A program made the translations under genes and the position numbers. A DNA stretch of 64,000 bases from a bacterium (GTDB lineage Bacteria > Bacillota > Clostridia > Lachnospirales > Lachnospiraceae), in the NCBI GenBank assembly GCA_030535455.1, contig JAUNJY010000001.1, positions 62,001 through 126,000 of the forward strand, in the 5' to 3' direction. The first letter of the stretch is position 1. Every line of letters starts with the position of its first letter. Positions 50,737 to 58,153 of the stretch are shown here, piece after piece. Under the pieces are notes generated by a model, which was not told where the DNA came from, searched no databases, and saw nothing but the letters and a program-made list of their open reading frames with translations.

Positions 50737-51957
50737 TTAATTCCCCTCTGACTCACTGGATACAGAATTGTCATCTGTTGAATCTTCCTCTGTGTGTTCT
50801 GGCGTATTTGCTGGAGCACTTGGAGTTGGTTTCACAGTAGGTTTAGCTGTAGCTGTAGGTTTCACAGTTGGACTTGCCTTTGGAGTACTAGTAGCTTTGT
50901 TAGTAGCCTTCGGAGTACTTGTTGGCGCTTTAGTGGCCTTTGGAGTACTAGTAGGTGCTTTCGTAGCTTTAGGAGTACTAGTTGGTTCGTCAGTTACCGT
51001 TGGAGTCTTTGTAGGTCTTGCTGTTTGAACAGCATTTGGTGTCACAGTCGGTTTAGCTGTACGGACTGGAGTAGATGTATATGAAGCTGGCGTTTGAGTA
51101 GCCTTTGGAATATCATCTAAATCATAGTCTTCTGTAGTCTTATCAGGTGTACTTGTTTGAGATGGAGTGTAGTTATAATACTCATCTAAAGTTAAGTTAT
51201 TTTCTGTAAGATATTTGGCAAGCTCGGTTCCGACATAACGAATATGCCATGGTTCATAAGAATATCCTGTAATCTGTTCTTTCCCTTCAGGATAGCGAAT
51301 AATAAATCCAAATTTATAACAGTTTTCAGCCAGCCATTTTCCTTCAGCGGTAGTACCAAACTTAGCAGTCAGGCCGTATCCGGCTGAACTGGCACTGACA
51401 TCAATAGACAGACCCGTTTGATGTTCGCTGTATCCAGGCTTTGCAGAGTACTGTTCAGTATGTGCCAAGCCTTGTGTTCGAATATTATTATTATAAATTG
51501 TTTTTTGTCGGGCATAGGAGCGGTATCCACTTACGCCTTTAATTGTTAAGCCTTCTTCTGAGGCAGCACTCACAAGTTCCTCAAGAGCAGCCGCAGGTAC
51601 TTTTCGTAGCTGTTTCTTTTCATCATAGTAAGAAAAGGAATAGGCGATGTCAGGAACAACCAGATCTTCTGGGATGTAGTCTTCTGGCAACCCGTATTCT
51701 TTATTTACTAGAACAGTATAGCTATCCGGAGTAGTATCGATCTCTACATTATTTTTATGTATTGTAGCATCGTCTGTTGTAGAAGGTTTTTGTGTTTTGT
51801 CTGATTTGCCTTTGGCTGTTTCTGAAGTACTATTGGCAGAATTAAAATCTATATTAGATAAAATATCTTCTGAGTCATGTTTTCTAAGACCGATTGTAAA
51901 GACTGTCGCGAAACAGACACAAAGAAGACAGAATAAGACAAGTATTTTCTTTTTCAA
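50737..51957 (-). CDS. D-alanyl-D-alanine carboxypeptidase, VanY-like, with C-terminal repeat tail
   Basis: A 406-residue exported M15 peptidase: signal helix (about 4-24), a linker, then a domain with SGYRSYARQKTIYNNNI, PGYSEHQTGLSIDVS (metal His and Asp) and SYEPWHIRYVG (metal His). It trims D-Ala from peptidoglycan stem peptides. The last 120 residues are a Thr/Pro/Lys-rich repeat (STPKATKAPT units) ending in an acidic segment, probably wall-spanning. TTG start with AGGGGGAAC upstream. An extended -10 (TGGTATAAT, complement of 51982-51990) lies upstream. Confidence 0.87.
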   Translation of the reverse strand: MKKKILVLFCLLCVCFATVFTIGLRKHDSEDILSNIDFNSANSTSETAKGKSDKTQKPSTTDDATIHKNNVEIDTTPDSYTVLVNKEYGLPEDYIPEDLVVPDIAYSFSYYDEKKQLRKVPAAALEELVSAASEEGLTIKGVSGYRSYARQKTIYNNNIRTQGLAHTEQYSAKPGYSEHQTGLSIDVSASSAGYGLTAKFGTTAEGKWLAENCYKFGFIIRYPEGKEQITGYSYEPWHIRYVGTELAKYLTENNLTLDEYYNYTPSQTSTPDKTTEDYDLDDIPKATQTPASYTSTPVRTAKPTVTPNAVQTARPTKTPTVTDEPTSTPKATKAPTSTPKATKAPTSTPKATNKATSTPKASPTVKPTATAKPTVKPTPSAPANTPEHTEEDSTDDNSVSSESEGN

Positions 51958-52050
51958 ACAACGTTCCCCCTTTTGATATGAATTATACCATAAAAGAACA
52001 TAAAATCTATATGTACAATATGTAAATAATTATTTTTTTGCATAAAAATA

Positions 52051-52332
52051 GCAGATAGGGGAAAACTATCTGCTCAGACTGTAGACAAATGAAATCTTGC
52101 ATTCACTCCAACGCACTGCTTAGAGGAAAGTTTGAAAACCGTAGGTTTTCATTGGAAGCGATATCCGGAAACCGCGCTTTTCGGATATCGGATTAGTGCG
52201 AATAGGTCCTGTTTTAGAAGGACTTGCACGAGTGAGCACTAATCATTTCCCTCGGCACTGGATGAAATCCTGATTTCATCCAAAGCTTGTCGACTTTGTC
52301 GACAAGCTGAGCAGATAGGGAAACCTATCTGC
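52051..52332. repeat. Mosaic of hairpins bounded by duplicated terminators (copy C)
   Basis: Near-identical hairpins GCAGATAGGG...CTATCTGC at 52051-52073 and 52311-52332 bracket: TCCAA / TTGGA around GAAAACC-GTA-GGTTTTC (about 52106-52156), CGATATCCG / CGGATATCG with loop GAAACCGCGCTTTT (52159-52190), GATTAGTGC / GCACTAATC enclosing GTCCT / AGGAC (52191-52243), GGATGAAAT / ATTTCATCC (52260-52281) and AGCTTGTCGAC / GTCGACAAGCT (52284-52308). No ORF. The right hairpin ends the pncB transcript. Confidence 0.65.
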
Positions 52333-52349
52333 TATAAAGTAGTAGCTGT

Positions 52350-53804
52350 TTAGTTATGATGCTCTGAATTAAAGTTATCTAATAATTGATTCTTAAGTTC
52401 CCATAACTGATTGGATAAGTCCACATGGACAATATGTGGATTTACAAAACGTCTTGTTTCGTCCCAAAGAGTACTGAGTTCTTTCATACAGTAATCACGT
52501 ATATCTAAAACGGAAGGAGACTCATAGACACATTCACCATTTAGGAATACAGGAACAAGAAGTTCGCGAATTGTATATGTGCCTGGTTCCAAGTATGTCT
52601 TTTTCCATGTATTGATTGGATCAAATAATAGAAGTGGATTGCTTTCAGAAAATTTTTCTTCTGCTAAGGCAATTAAGTCTGCTTTGATCTTTCCGGTAGC
52701 CTTATCGTAAATACGGAATACGGTCTTATTACCAGGGTTAGTGATCTTCCATTGATTTTCACTTAGTTTAATCTTTGGAATAAATTCACCATTTTGTTTT
52801 ACTGCAGCCAGTTTGTAAACACCGCCAAAGGCTGGGCAGTCTTTGGATGTAATAAGGTTTGTACCAACACCCCATACATTAATTTTTGCTCCCTGCATTT
52901 TTAATGAGTCGATTAGGTATTCATCTAAATCACTGGACGCACAAATAGAAGCATCAGGGAAACCGGCTTCATCCAGCATCTTGCGTGCTTTTTTGGAAAG
53001 GTAAGCAAGGTCACCGCTATCAAGACGAATTCCATATTGTTTTGGCATATTGTTTGCCAGCTTTAATTCTGTAAATACCTTGATGGCATTTGGAATACCG
53101 GAACGAAGCGTATCATAGGTATCAACGAGAAGGGTAGCATTGTTTGGATAAAGATTTGCATAAGTACGGAAAGCAGTAAGCTCATCGTCAAAACTCATAA
53201 TCCAGCTATGTGCATGGGTACCTAAGGCAGGTACGCCAAATTTTTTTGCACAAAGCACATTGCTCGTACCAACACAGCCACCAATAACAGCAGCTCTGGC
53301 ACCATAAGTACCGGCATCAGGACCTTGTGCACGGCGCAGGCCGAATTCCATAATAGGGTCTCCTTGTGCGGCAAAGCAGACACGAGAGGCTTTGGTTGCA
53401 ATCAGACTTTGATGGTTGATTATGTTCAAAAGCGCAGTCTCTACCAGCTGTGCTTCAATTGCAGGCGCAACTACTTTTACTAAAGGCTCCATTGGAAATA
53501 CTACAGTACCTTCTTTGATGGCATAGATGTCACCTGAGAATTTGAAGTCTTTTAAATAAGCTAAAAAGTCTTCACTGAATGTTTGATAGCCTCTTAGGTA
53601 TTCAATATCTTCTTCTGAGAAGTGTAAATGCTTAATATATTCAATTGCTTGTTCTAAGCCACAACATACAGCATACCCGCTGCCTGATGGATTGGTGCGG
53701 TAAAACACATCAAATACGACTGTGTCATTTTGCTGTGTCTCAAAGTATCCCTGCATCATTGTGAGCTCGTAGAAATCGGTTAATAATGTTAAATTATCGT
53801 TCAT
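52350..53804 (-). CDS. pncB: Nicotinate phosphoribosyltransferase
   Basis: Salvages nicotinate to NaMN (Preiss-Handler pathway). 484 residues with LLTDFYELTMMQGYFE at the N-terminus, the catalytic-His region, VGGCVGTSNVLCAKKFGVPALGTHAHSWIM and IRLDSGDLAYLSKKARKML (phosphoribosyl binding), and VWGVGTNLITSKDCPAFGGVYKL. Ribosome site AAGGAGA. Monocistronic by its terminators. Confidence 0.95.
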   Translation of the reverse strand: MNDNLTLLTDFYELTMMQGYFETQQNDTVVFDVFYRTNPSGSGYAVCCGLEQAIEYIKHLHFSEEDIEYLRGYQTFSEDFLAYLKDFKFSGDIYAIKEGTVVFPMEPLVKVVAPAIEAQLVETALLNIINHQSLIATKASRVCFAAQGDPIMEFGLRRAQGPDAGTYGARAAVIGGCVGTSNVLCAKKFGVPALGTHAHSWIMSFDDELTAFRTYANLYPNNATLLVDTYDTLRSGIPNAIKVFTELKLANNMPKQYGIRLDSGDLAYLSKKARKMLDEAGFPDASICASSDLDEYLIDSLKMQGAKINVWGVGTNLITSKDCPAFGGVYKLAAVKQNGEFIPKIKLSENQWKITNPGNKTVFRIYDKATGKIKADLIALAEEKFSESNPLLLFDPINTWKKTYLEPGTYTIRELLVPVFLNGECVYESPSVLDIRDYCMKELSTLWDETRRFVNPHIVHVDLSNQLWELKNQLLDNFNSEHHN

Positions 53805-53847
53805 AGTATCTCCTTTTTCACGGCGTCCTTACTATCTATTTTTTACT

Positions 53848-53856
53848 ATTATACCA
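53848..53856 (-). promoter_or_regulatory. Extended -10 promoter of pncB
   Basis: TGGTATAAT on the minus strand (complement of 53848-53856), 44 bases before the ATG; no good -35. The rest of the 229-base spacer carries the terminator of the upstream ABC operon. Confidence 0.5.
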
Positions 53857-53972
53857 TACTTATGTATAGAACAGATGTATACATATTTAGAAACGGAAGC
53901 TAAATCCTGTACTCACCTGGAAATAAGTTAATAGTAAACATTTGAAAAGAATATGTCAATAATGGAGTGACG

Positions 53973-54000
53973 AAAAAAGCACCCTAGTAACAGAGTGCTG
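53973..54000 (-). terminator. Terminator of the GntR-ABC operon
   Basis: AGCACTC / GGGTGCT on the minus strand with a 9-base loop, followed by six T residues. Confidence 0.75.
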
Positions 54001-54033
54001 TTGCTTTCTTCTTATTAAATAGATGGAATAATT

Positions 54034-56187
54034 TTAATAGAAATCCTGTATTTCCTTTGTAAGGCTGTCCAGAGTCTCTTTCTCCACCTGAATATAGCGT
54101 ATGCTGCGGGTTCGTAGCTCATCATTGTCTGAATAGGTGTTAAGAATGACCTCTACTGTATACATATCTTTTTTAGCTAAATCAACGGCCCCCCCGTCTA
54201 AGGAAATCAACAGATCAAGCAGTGCCTTTTCTTGATCATTATGATCAAGAGGTAAACTGAATGAGCGGGTATCAGACATACTGTAAGTTACATTAGAAGT
54301 TACTTTGTTTGTAGATGCATCCAATACATGCATCTGTAGATATCCAGAGTCTTCAATCTGGGTTTCGTTTATATGTTCTTGCATTGTCTTAGTATTGTTT
54401 TTGTTAATTAGGTTTAAATACTTTTGATAGGATGCAGGAAGTACATTAGGGCTTATGGTAAGCTGGCTTCCTATATATCCATACATACTGTTTACCGCAA
54501 AGGAGAGCGTTGGCCAGTTGCCACTATTGTAACTGAAAACGGATGTCTGTAGGAGATCAGTATCTATGGCAGCAATTTCTTCTTGTACAGCAGTGTATAG
54601 CTCTGCCAAGTCAGAGCTTGGTAGGGAGATATAATTGTAGTTAGATGAAATCGACAGATTTTCTTTGCGTACAGAAGGGAGCTCGCTGTAAATGCGAGTA
54701 AAGTTGGTATCGTTAAGTACAATTCGTCTTAATTTGTTATAGTCATCATAAGACAAACGGATATTTCTAGTAGCGGTCCGGATACCGGTATTAACATATA
54801 CATGAAGCGATACATCTTCATCATAGTTGTTATAGTAATGTCCCACTCGATTAAGCGCATTTGCAATGATCTCTTTTACTTCATCATCATTAGTGCTATA
54901 TTCATTGAATTTATTAAGTAAGTAATCGTTGGAGTCAGTAACATCATAATAATCAGTTACCCCCGCAGAATATGCATATAACAATGTGCTATTTATACGA
55001 TAAAGGAAGAGGCTGTCATCGACATAAGGATCAAACTCAAAGGATACACTTTTAATCTCTTCTTTACCCGGAGAATAGGAATATACAGCATGTTTTCCTA
55101 AAGACAATCCACCTATGATTAATAGATTAATAACAAATAGAATTAATGTTCGTGGAATGATATGAACAAGATTACGAATACGTCTAGTTGTAAGTAGTTC
55201 ATACATGCCCATTCCAATTACAATCAGTAAATACATGGTGATTACATAAAACATGATTGGACTTGAGGTACCGATAAATGCTCTAAGTCGGTAGGAAACC
55301 ATTAATGCAATTGGGAATACAGAAAATGCAGTTCCAAGCACGATACAGAGGAAGGCCTGAAGGCGCTTTCCAAGGGTTGGCTTCATTGCAATCTCACTCG
55401 GTCTTCGTTCAAACAAAACGACTGCAATTATAAAGTAAAGGATGCTAAGAATAAGGCTATAAATTAGTGGCTTATAATTATAAAGGTAGTAATAAGGATT
55501 TCCTAGATCCAAAATAGATTGCACTATCAAATTACACTTTGTTCCAAATAGGAAGGAATTCCTTGCAATAGCGCTGCTTGTGTATACAGATAACAGCAGA
55601 CGAAACGCATAGAGGAGTAAGCGAGGTATAAATAAAATAATAGCAGTTGTAATAATATTGGTAAGGATAGTACCAGTCACTGCACAAGCAATACAAATAA
55701 CACTCATAACGAGTGCAGCCGCAACAAAAATATGTAGCAATACAGTGAGAAGGCTAATGATTGAGAGCAGAGTTCCTGATGCAATGCTGTTGATGATATA
55801 GGAAAGCAGGCATGGGACAACGATACAGATGGAAGTCCATGTCAGGATGGAGGCACCAAATGTAGCTAACAAACATTTCTTTGTATGGGGAATGGAGTGG
55901 TAAAAATCACTTCCATTTCTAGTTGTTAAGAAGTAAAACGTCTTTAGTGTAAAAATAGGAACGATTAAGATGATTATGATAAAGTAAATGACTGTGTAGT
56001 GTAGTGTAAGTATATTAAAGAGTTCCATAGCACTAGTATAATAGTTAAAATAGTCATTTAGGATATAGACCATGGAAAAGACAACTGAGAATACACATAA
56101 AAGCCCAAGAGCAATACAGCCTAATCCTCGAAGTCCTCGTAATCCTTCTTTATATAAGTGTTTATCAAATATTGATTTATTGTTCAT
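54034..56187 (-). CDS. ABC transporter permease (717 residues)
   Basis: A large integral membrane protein: a first block of about six membrane helices (20-270), a second block (275-360) and a soluble extracytoplasmic C-terminal domain of about 330 residues (390-717) with ATTRN-type beta strands. This matches permeases of YtrB/YtrC-like efflux operons under YtrA-type GntR control. Its ATG overlaps the stop of the ATPase gene (TAATG), so translation is coupled. Substrate unknown. Confidence 0.75.
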   Translation of the reverse strand: MNNKSIFDKHLYKEGLRGLRGLGCIALGLLCVFSVVFSMVYILNDYFNYYTSAMELFNILTLHYTVIYFIIIILIVPIFTLKTFYFLTTRNGSDFYHSIPHTKKCLLATFGASILTWTSICIVVPCLLSYIINSIASGTLLSIISLLTVLLHIFVAAALVMSVICIACAVTGTILTNIITTAIILFIPRLLLYAFRLLLSVYTSSAIARNSFLFGTKCNLIVQSILDLGNPYYYLYNYKPLIYSLILSILYFIIAVVLFERRPSEIAMKPTLGKRLQAFLCIVLGTAFSVFPIALMVSYRLRAFIGTSSPIMFYVITMYLLIVIGMGMYELLTTRRIRNLVHIIPRTLILFVINLLIIGGLSLGKHAVYSYSPGKEEIKSVSFEFDPYVDDSLFLYRINSTLLYAYSAGVTDYYDVTDSNDYLLNKFNEYSTNDDEVKEIIANALNRVGHYYNNYDEDVSLHVYVNTGIRTATRNIRLSYDDYNKLRRIVLNDTNFTRIYSELPSVRKENLSISSNYNYISLPSSDLAELYTAVQEEIAAIDTDLLQTSVFSYNSGNWPTLSFAVNSMYGYIGSQLTISPNVLPASYQKYLNLINKNNTKTMQEHINETQIEDSGYLQMHVLDASTNKVTSNVTYSMSDTRSFSLPLDHNDQEKALLDLLISLDGGAVDLAKKDMYTVEVILNTYSDNDELRTRSIRYIQVEKETLDSLTKEIQDFY

Positions 56188-57092
56188 TAAAATTCCTCCA
56201 ATGCTTCGCTGAAGTTATAGCCTAAGGCTTCCATTTCATACATAAATACTTCTTCTAATGTTAAAGGAAGTACATCAAGTAAGATTGGGTTTAGTGCTTG
56301 TAATAGCTCAATTGTAGCATCATGATTTCCTTTGATAATCAGATTGGATACGGAACCGGACTTCATAAAGTACTTTACATCAAGGTCTTTAAATAGTCTG
56401 GAGTCATATTCGTAAGGGAAGGCAATCTGTATCTTAAATTGGGAAGTCTTCAAATTGTCTACGTCGCTTTGAAGTACAAGACCACCCTTATGAAGCAATG
56501 CTAATTGATCGCAAGTGTCTTCTAATTCTCGTAAGGAGTGAGAAGTAATGATTACAGTGGCTTTTCGTTCTGCAACATCTTCCATAAGAATTCCTTTAAT
56601 CAGCTTTCTCATAATTGGATCTAGCCCGTCAAACGTTTCATCAAAGATCAGATAGTCAGGTTTGGATGATAAAGCTAAGATAATGGCTACTTGTCGTTTC
56701 ATTCCTTTGGAAAAACTATGTATATTCTTTTTCTTATCAAGTCGAAAGGCCTCTGCTAAGAAATCAAAACGTTCCATGGAAAAGTTACTGTAGATGCTTT
56801 CGTATAGCTTGGCCATACGAACCATGTTTGCTCCAGGAAGAAAGTAAAGTTCATCTGGTACAAAAGCAATACGTTCTTTTGCCGTAGGATTTTCATATAC
56901 AGGAAGCTCATCAATGGTAAGCATCCCTTCGTTCGGTTTATAAATACCTGTGATTAAACGAAGAAATGTGGACTTACCAGCACCATTAGAACCAACCATG
57001 CCGTAGATACAGCCTTTTGGAATGGTACAGGTAACATTGCTTAGCGCAGTATAGTCTTCAAATGTTTTTGTTAGATTTTCTGCTTTGATCAT
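56187..57092 (-). CDS. ABC transporter ATP-binding protein
   Basis: A 301-residue single ATPase domain: Walker A GSNGAGKSTFLRLI (about 37-50), signature SFSKGMKRQVAIILAL, Walker B YLIFDETFDGLDP with catalytic Glu, and TSHSLRELED (H-loop). The ATG at 57092 follows AAGGAGG; an upstream in-frame ATG at 57110 lies in the GntR gene. Works with the permease directly downstream. Confidence 0.92.
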   Translation of the reverse strand: MIKAENLTKTFEDYTALSNVTCTIPKGCIYGMVGSNGAGKSTFLRLITGIYKPNEGMLTIDELPVYENPTAKERIAFVPDELYFLPGANMVRMAKLYESIYSNFSMERFDFLAEAFRLDKKKNIHSFSKGMKRQVAIILALSSKPDYLIFDETFDGLDPIMRKLIKGILMEDVAERKATVIITSHSLRELEDTCDQLALLHKGGLVLQSDVDNLKTSQFKIQIAFPYEYDSRLFKDLDVKYFMKSGSVSNLIIKGNHDATIELLQALNPILLDVLPLTLEEVFMYEMEALGYNFSEALEEF

Positions 57093-57093
57093 A

Positions 57094-57471
57094 CTAGTCC
57101 TCCTTTTCATCCTGGAAAATCATCTGTACGCATTCTAAAACTTGGGATTTGCTAATGCCTGCAAGTTTTAATTGCTTCATTTTTTCTACTAATTCAACTA
57201 ATTCTGATTGTTTTGCTTTCATAATTCGTGATTTCGCCTCCTCATGGATAAAACAGCCTTTTCCTGGAACCGAATAGATGATGCCTCTGTTATCAAGTTC
57301 AGAATAGGCTTTTTGTATAGTATTAGGATTGATGCTTAAGGTAGCAGACAGATTACGCACTGAGGGTATCTTGTCGCCAGCATTCATAATTCCTGTTAAG
57401 ACAAAGTTCTCAAGCTGCGAGATGATTTGTTCATATACAGGTGTCCTGGACATAATGTCTATTTGAAACAT
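57094..57471 (-). CDS. GntR-family regulator, YtrA subfamily
   Basis: A 125-residue regulator with only the winged helix (PVYEQIISQLENFVLTG ... IPSVRNLSATLSINPNTIQKAYSELDNRGIIYSVPGKGCFI) and a short helical dimerisation tail, the YtrA type. It heads the ABC operon; the perfect palindrome in its promoter is its probable autoregulatory site. YtrA relatives often respond to cell-wall antibiotics. Confidence 0.92.
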   Translation of the reverse strand: MFQIDIMSRTPVYEQIISQLENFVLTGIMNAGDKIPSVRNLSATLSINPNTIQKAYSELDNRGIIYSVPGKGCFIHEEAKSRIMKAKQSELVELVEKMKQLKLAGISKSQVLECVQMIFQDEKED

Positions 57472-57483
57472 ACTCCACCTCCG

Positions 57484-57518
57484 TATTAAGTGTACTATTT
57501 GTCGTAGTACACTTAATA
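57484..57518. promoter_or_regulatory. Perfect 14-bp palindromic operator of the GntR-ABC operon
   Basis: TATTAAGTGTACTA (57484-57497) and its exact complement (57505-57518) flank a 7-base spacer. The repeat covers the -10 box and start site of the operon promoter and lies 12 bases from the GntR ATG. Confidence 0.85.
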
Positions 57519-57543
57519 TACCCTACAAAAATATGGTTGTCAA
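57515..57543 (-). promoter_or_regulatory. Sigma-A promoter of the GntR-ABC operon
   Basis: On the minus strand TTGACA (complement of 57538-57543), 17 bases, TATATT (complement of 57515-57520), overlapping the palindrome. Confidence 0.85.
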
Positions 57544-57578
57544 TCCAAAATTTTGTAATTTTCCAACGGGTCAAACCG

Positions 57579-57607
57579 TTGACAAAGAAGAGGGAATATA
57601 CTATCAT
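57579..57607 (+). promoter_or_regulatory. Sigma-A promoter of ileS
   Basis: TTGACA (57579-57584), 17 bases, TATCAT (57602-57607). Divergent from the GntR-ABC promoter by 35 bases. Confidence 0.75.
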
Positions 57608-57612
57608 TAGAA

Positions 57613-57900
57613 GCAATAAAGCAAAAAACCATGATGGAGACAGTAGAAACCGTAATGAACGGCCAAGCGAACCGGAGATAGTGAGAGTCCGGTCCAAGTA
57701 ATCGATTTTGAACATCACTCCTCGGTACCTTTGTACCAGTTGCAGACAGAAAGGAAGTAAGTCTTCTAAGTAAGCTAAGCCGGCATTCCACCGTTATCCG
57801 GAAAACGTATAAAGCCGCATTATGCTGGCTCGTATGTAAATAGGTGGTTAGTGAATCCTTTTGTAGTTCATCCTGTTTTCGCAGGTTGGGCTTTTTTTTT
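57613..57900 (+). ncRNA. T-box leader, isoleucine-type
   Basis: Stem I features GATGGAGACAGTAGAAACC and GCGAACCGGAGATAGTGAGAGTCCGGT, a specifier loop TTTTGAACATCACTCC with ATC (Ile) at 57714-57716, and a T-box-like antiterminator TAGGTGGTTAGTGAA (57841-57855), which keeps the UGGU bulge but departs from the usual GGGTGGNACCGCG. A terminator (ATCCTG / CAGGTT then T9) ends at about 57900. Two reverse-strand frames here are shadows. Confidence 0.82.
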
Positions 57901-57902
57901 AC

Positions 57903-58057
57903 GCAGCTCCGGAGGAGCTGCTTTGGATAAAAGCAGACTTGCACGAGGAGTCGGGAGTTCGAAATCGCAAAAGCGCGGTTTCACGATTTCGATTTAAAAT
58001 AGGAAACTACGTTTCCCATACCCTTCCTTAGTAAGCGTTTCGCTTCTGAAGAAGCGG
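57903..58057. repeat. Hairpin-rich intergenic module (copy D)
   Basis: Between the T-box terminator and ileS: GCAGCTCC / GGAGCTGC (57903-57921), the 12-mer GACTTGCACGAG (57936-57947, also at 52221-52232), CGAAATCG / CGATTTCG (57960-57991) whose loop on the minus strand reads GAAACCGCGCTTTT as at 52168-52181, GGAAAC / GTTTCC (58002-58016) and CGCTTC / GAAGCG (58041-58056). Confidence 0.6.
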
Positions 58058-58153
58058 TTAAAGATAACCAGCTATTTTTCAATAAATAATAACTAAAGTA
58101 GATAAAAGTACAGCAATCATGGTAATACTGTAAATATTAAGGAGGCAGATACA

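Noticed and set aside
50768-51084. Regular short direct repeats that could suggest a CRISPR-like or tandem array
   Set aside because: They encode the in-frame STPKATKAPT tail of the VanY-like protein on the minus strand; spacing is that of codons, with no unique spacers.
57431-57944. Two minus-strand frames of 95 and 134 codons upstream of ileS
   Set aside because: They overlap the T-box leader, two promoters and the operator, and have no coding pattern.
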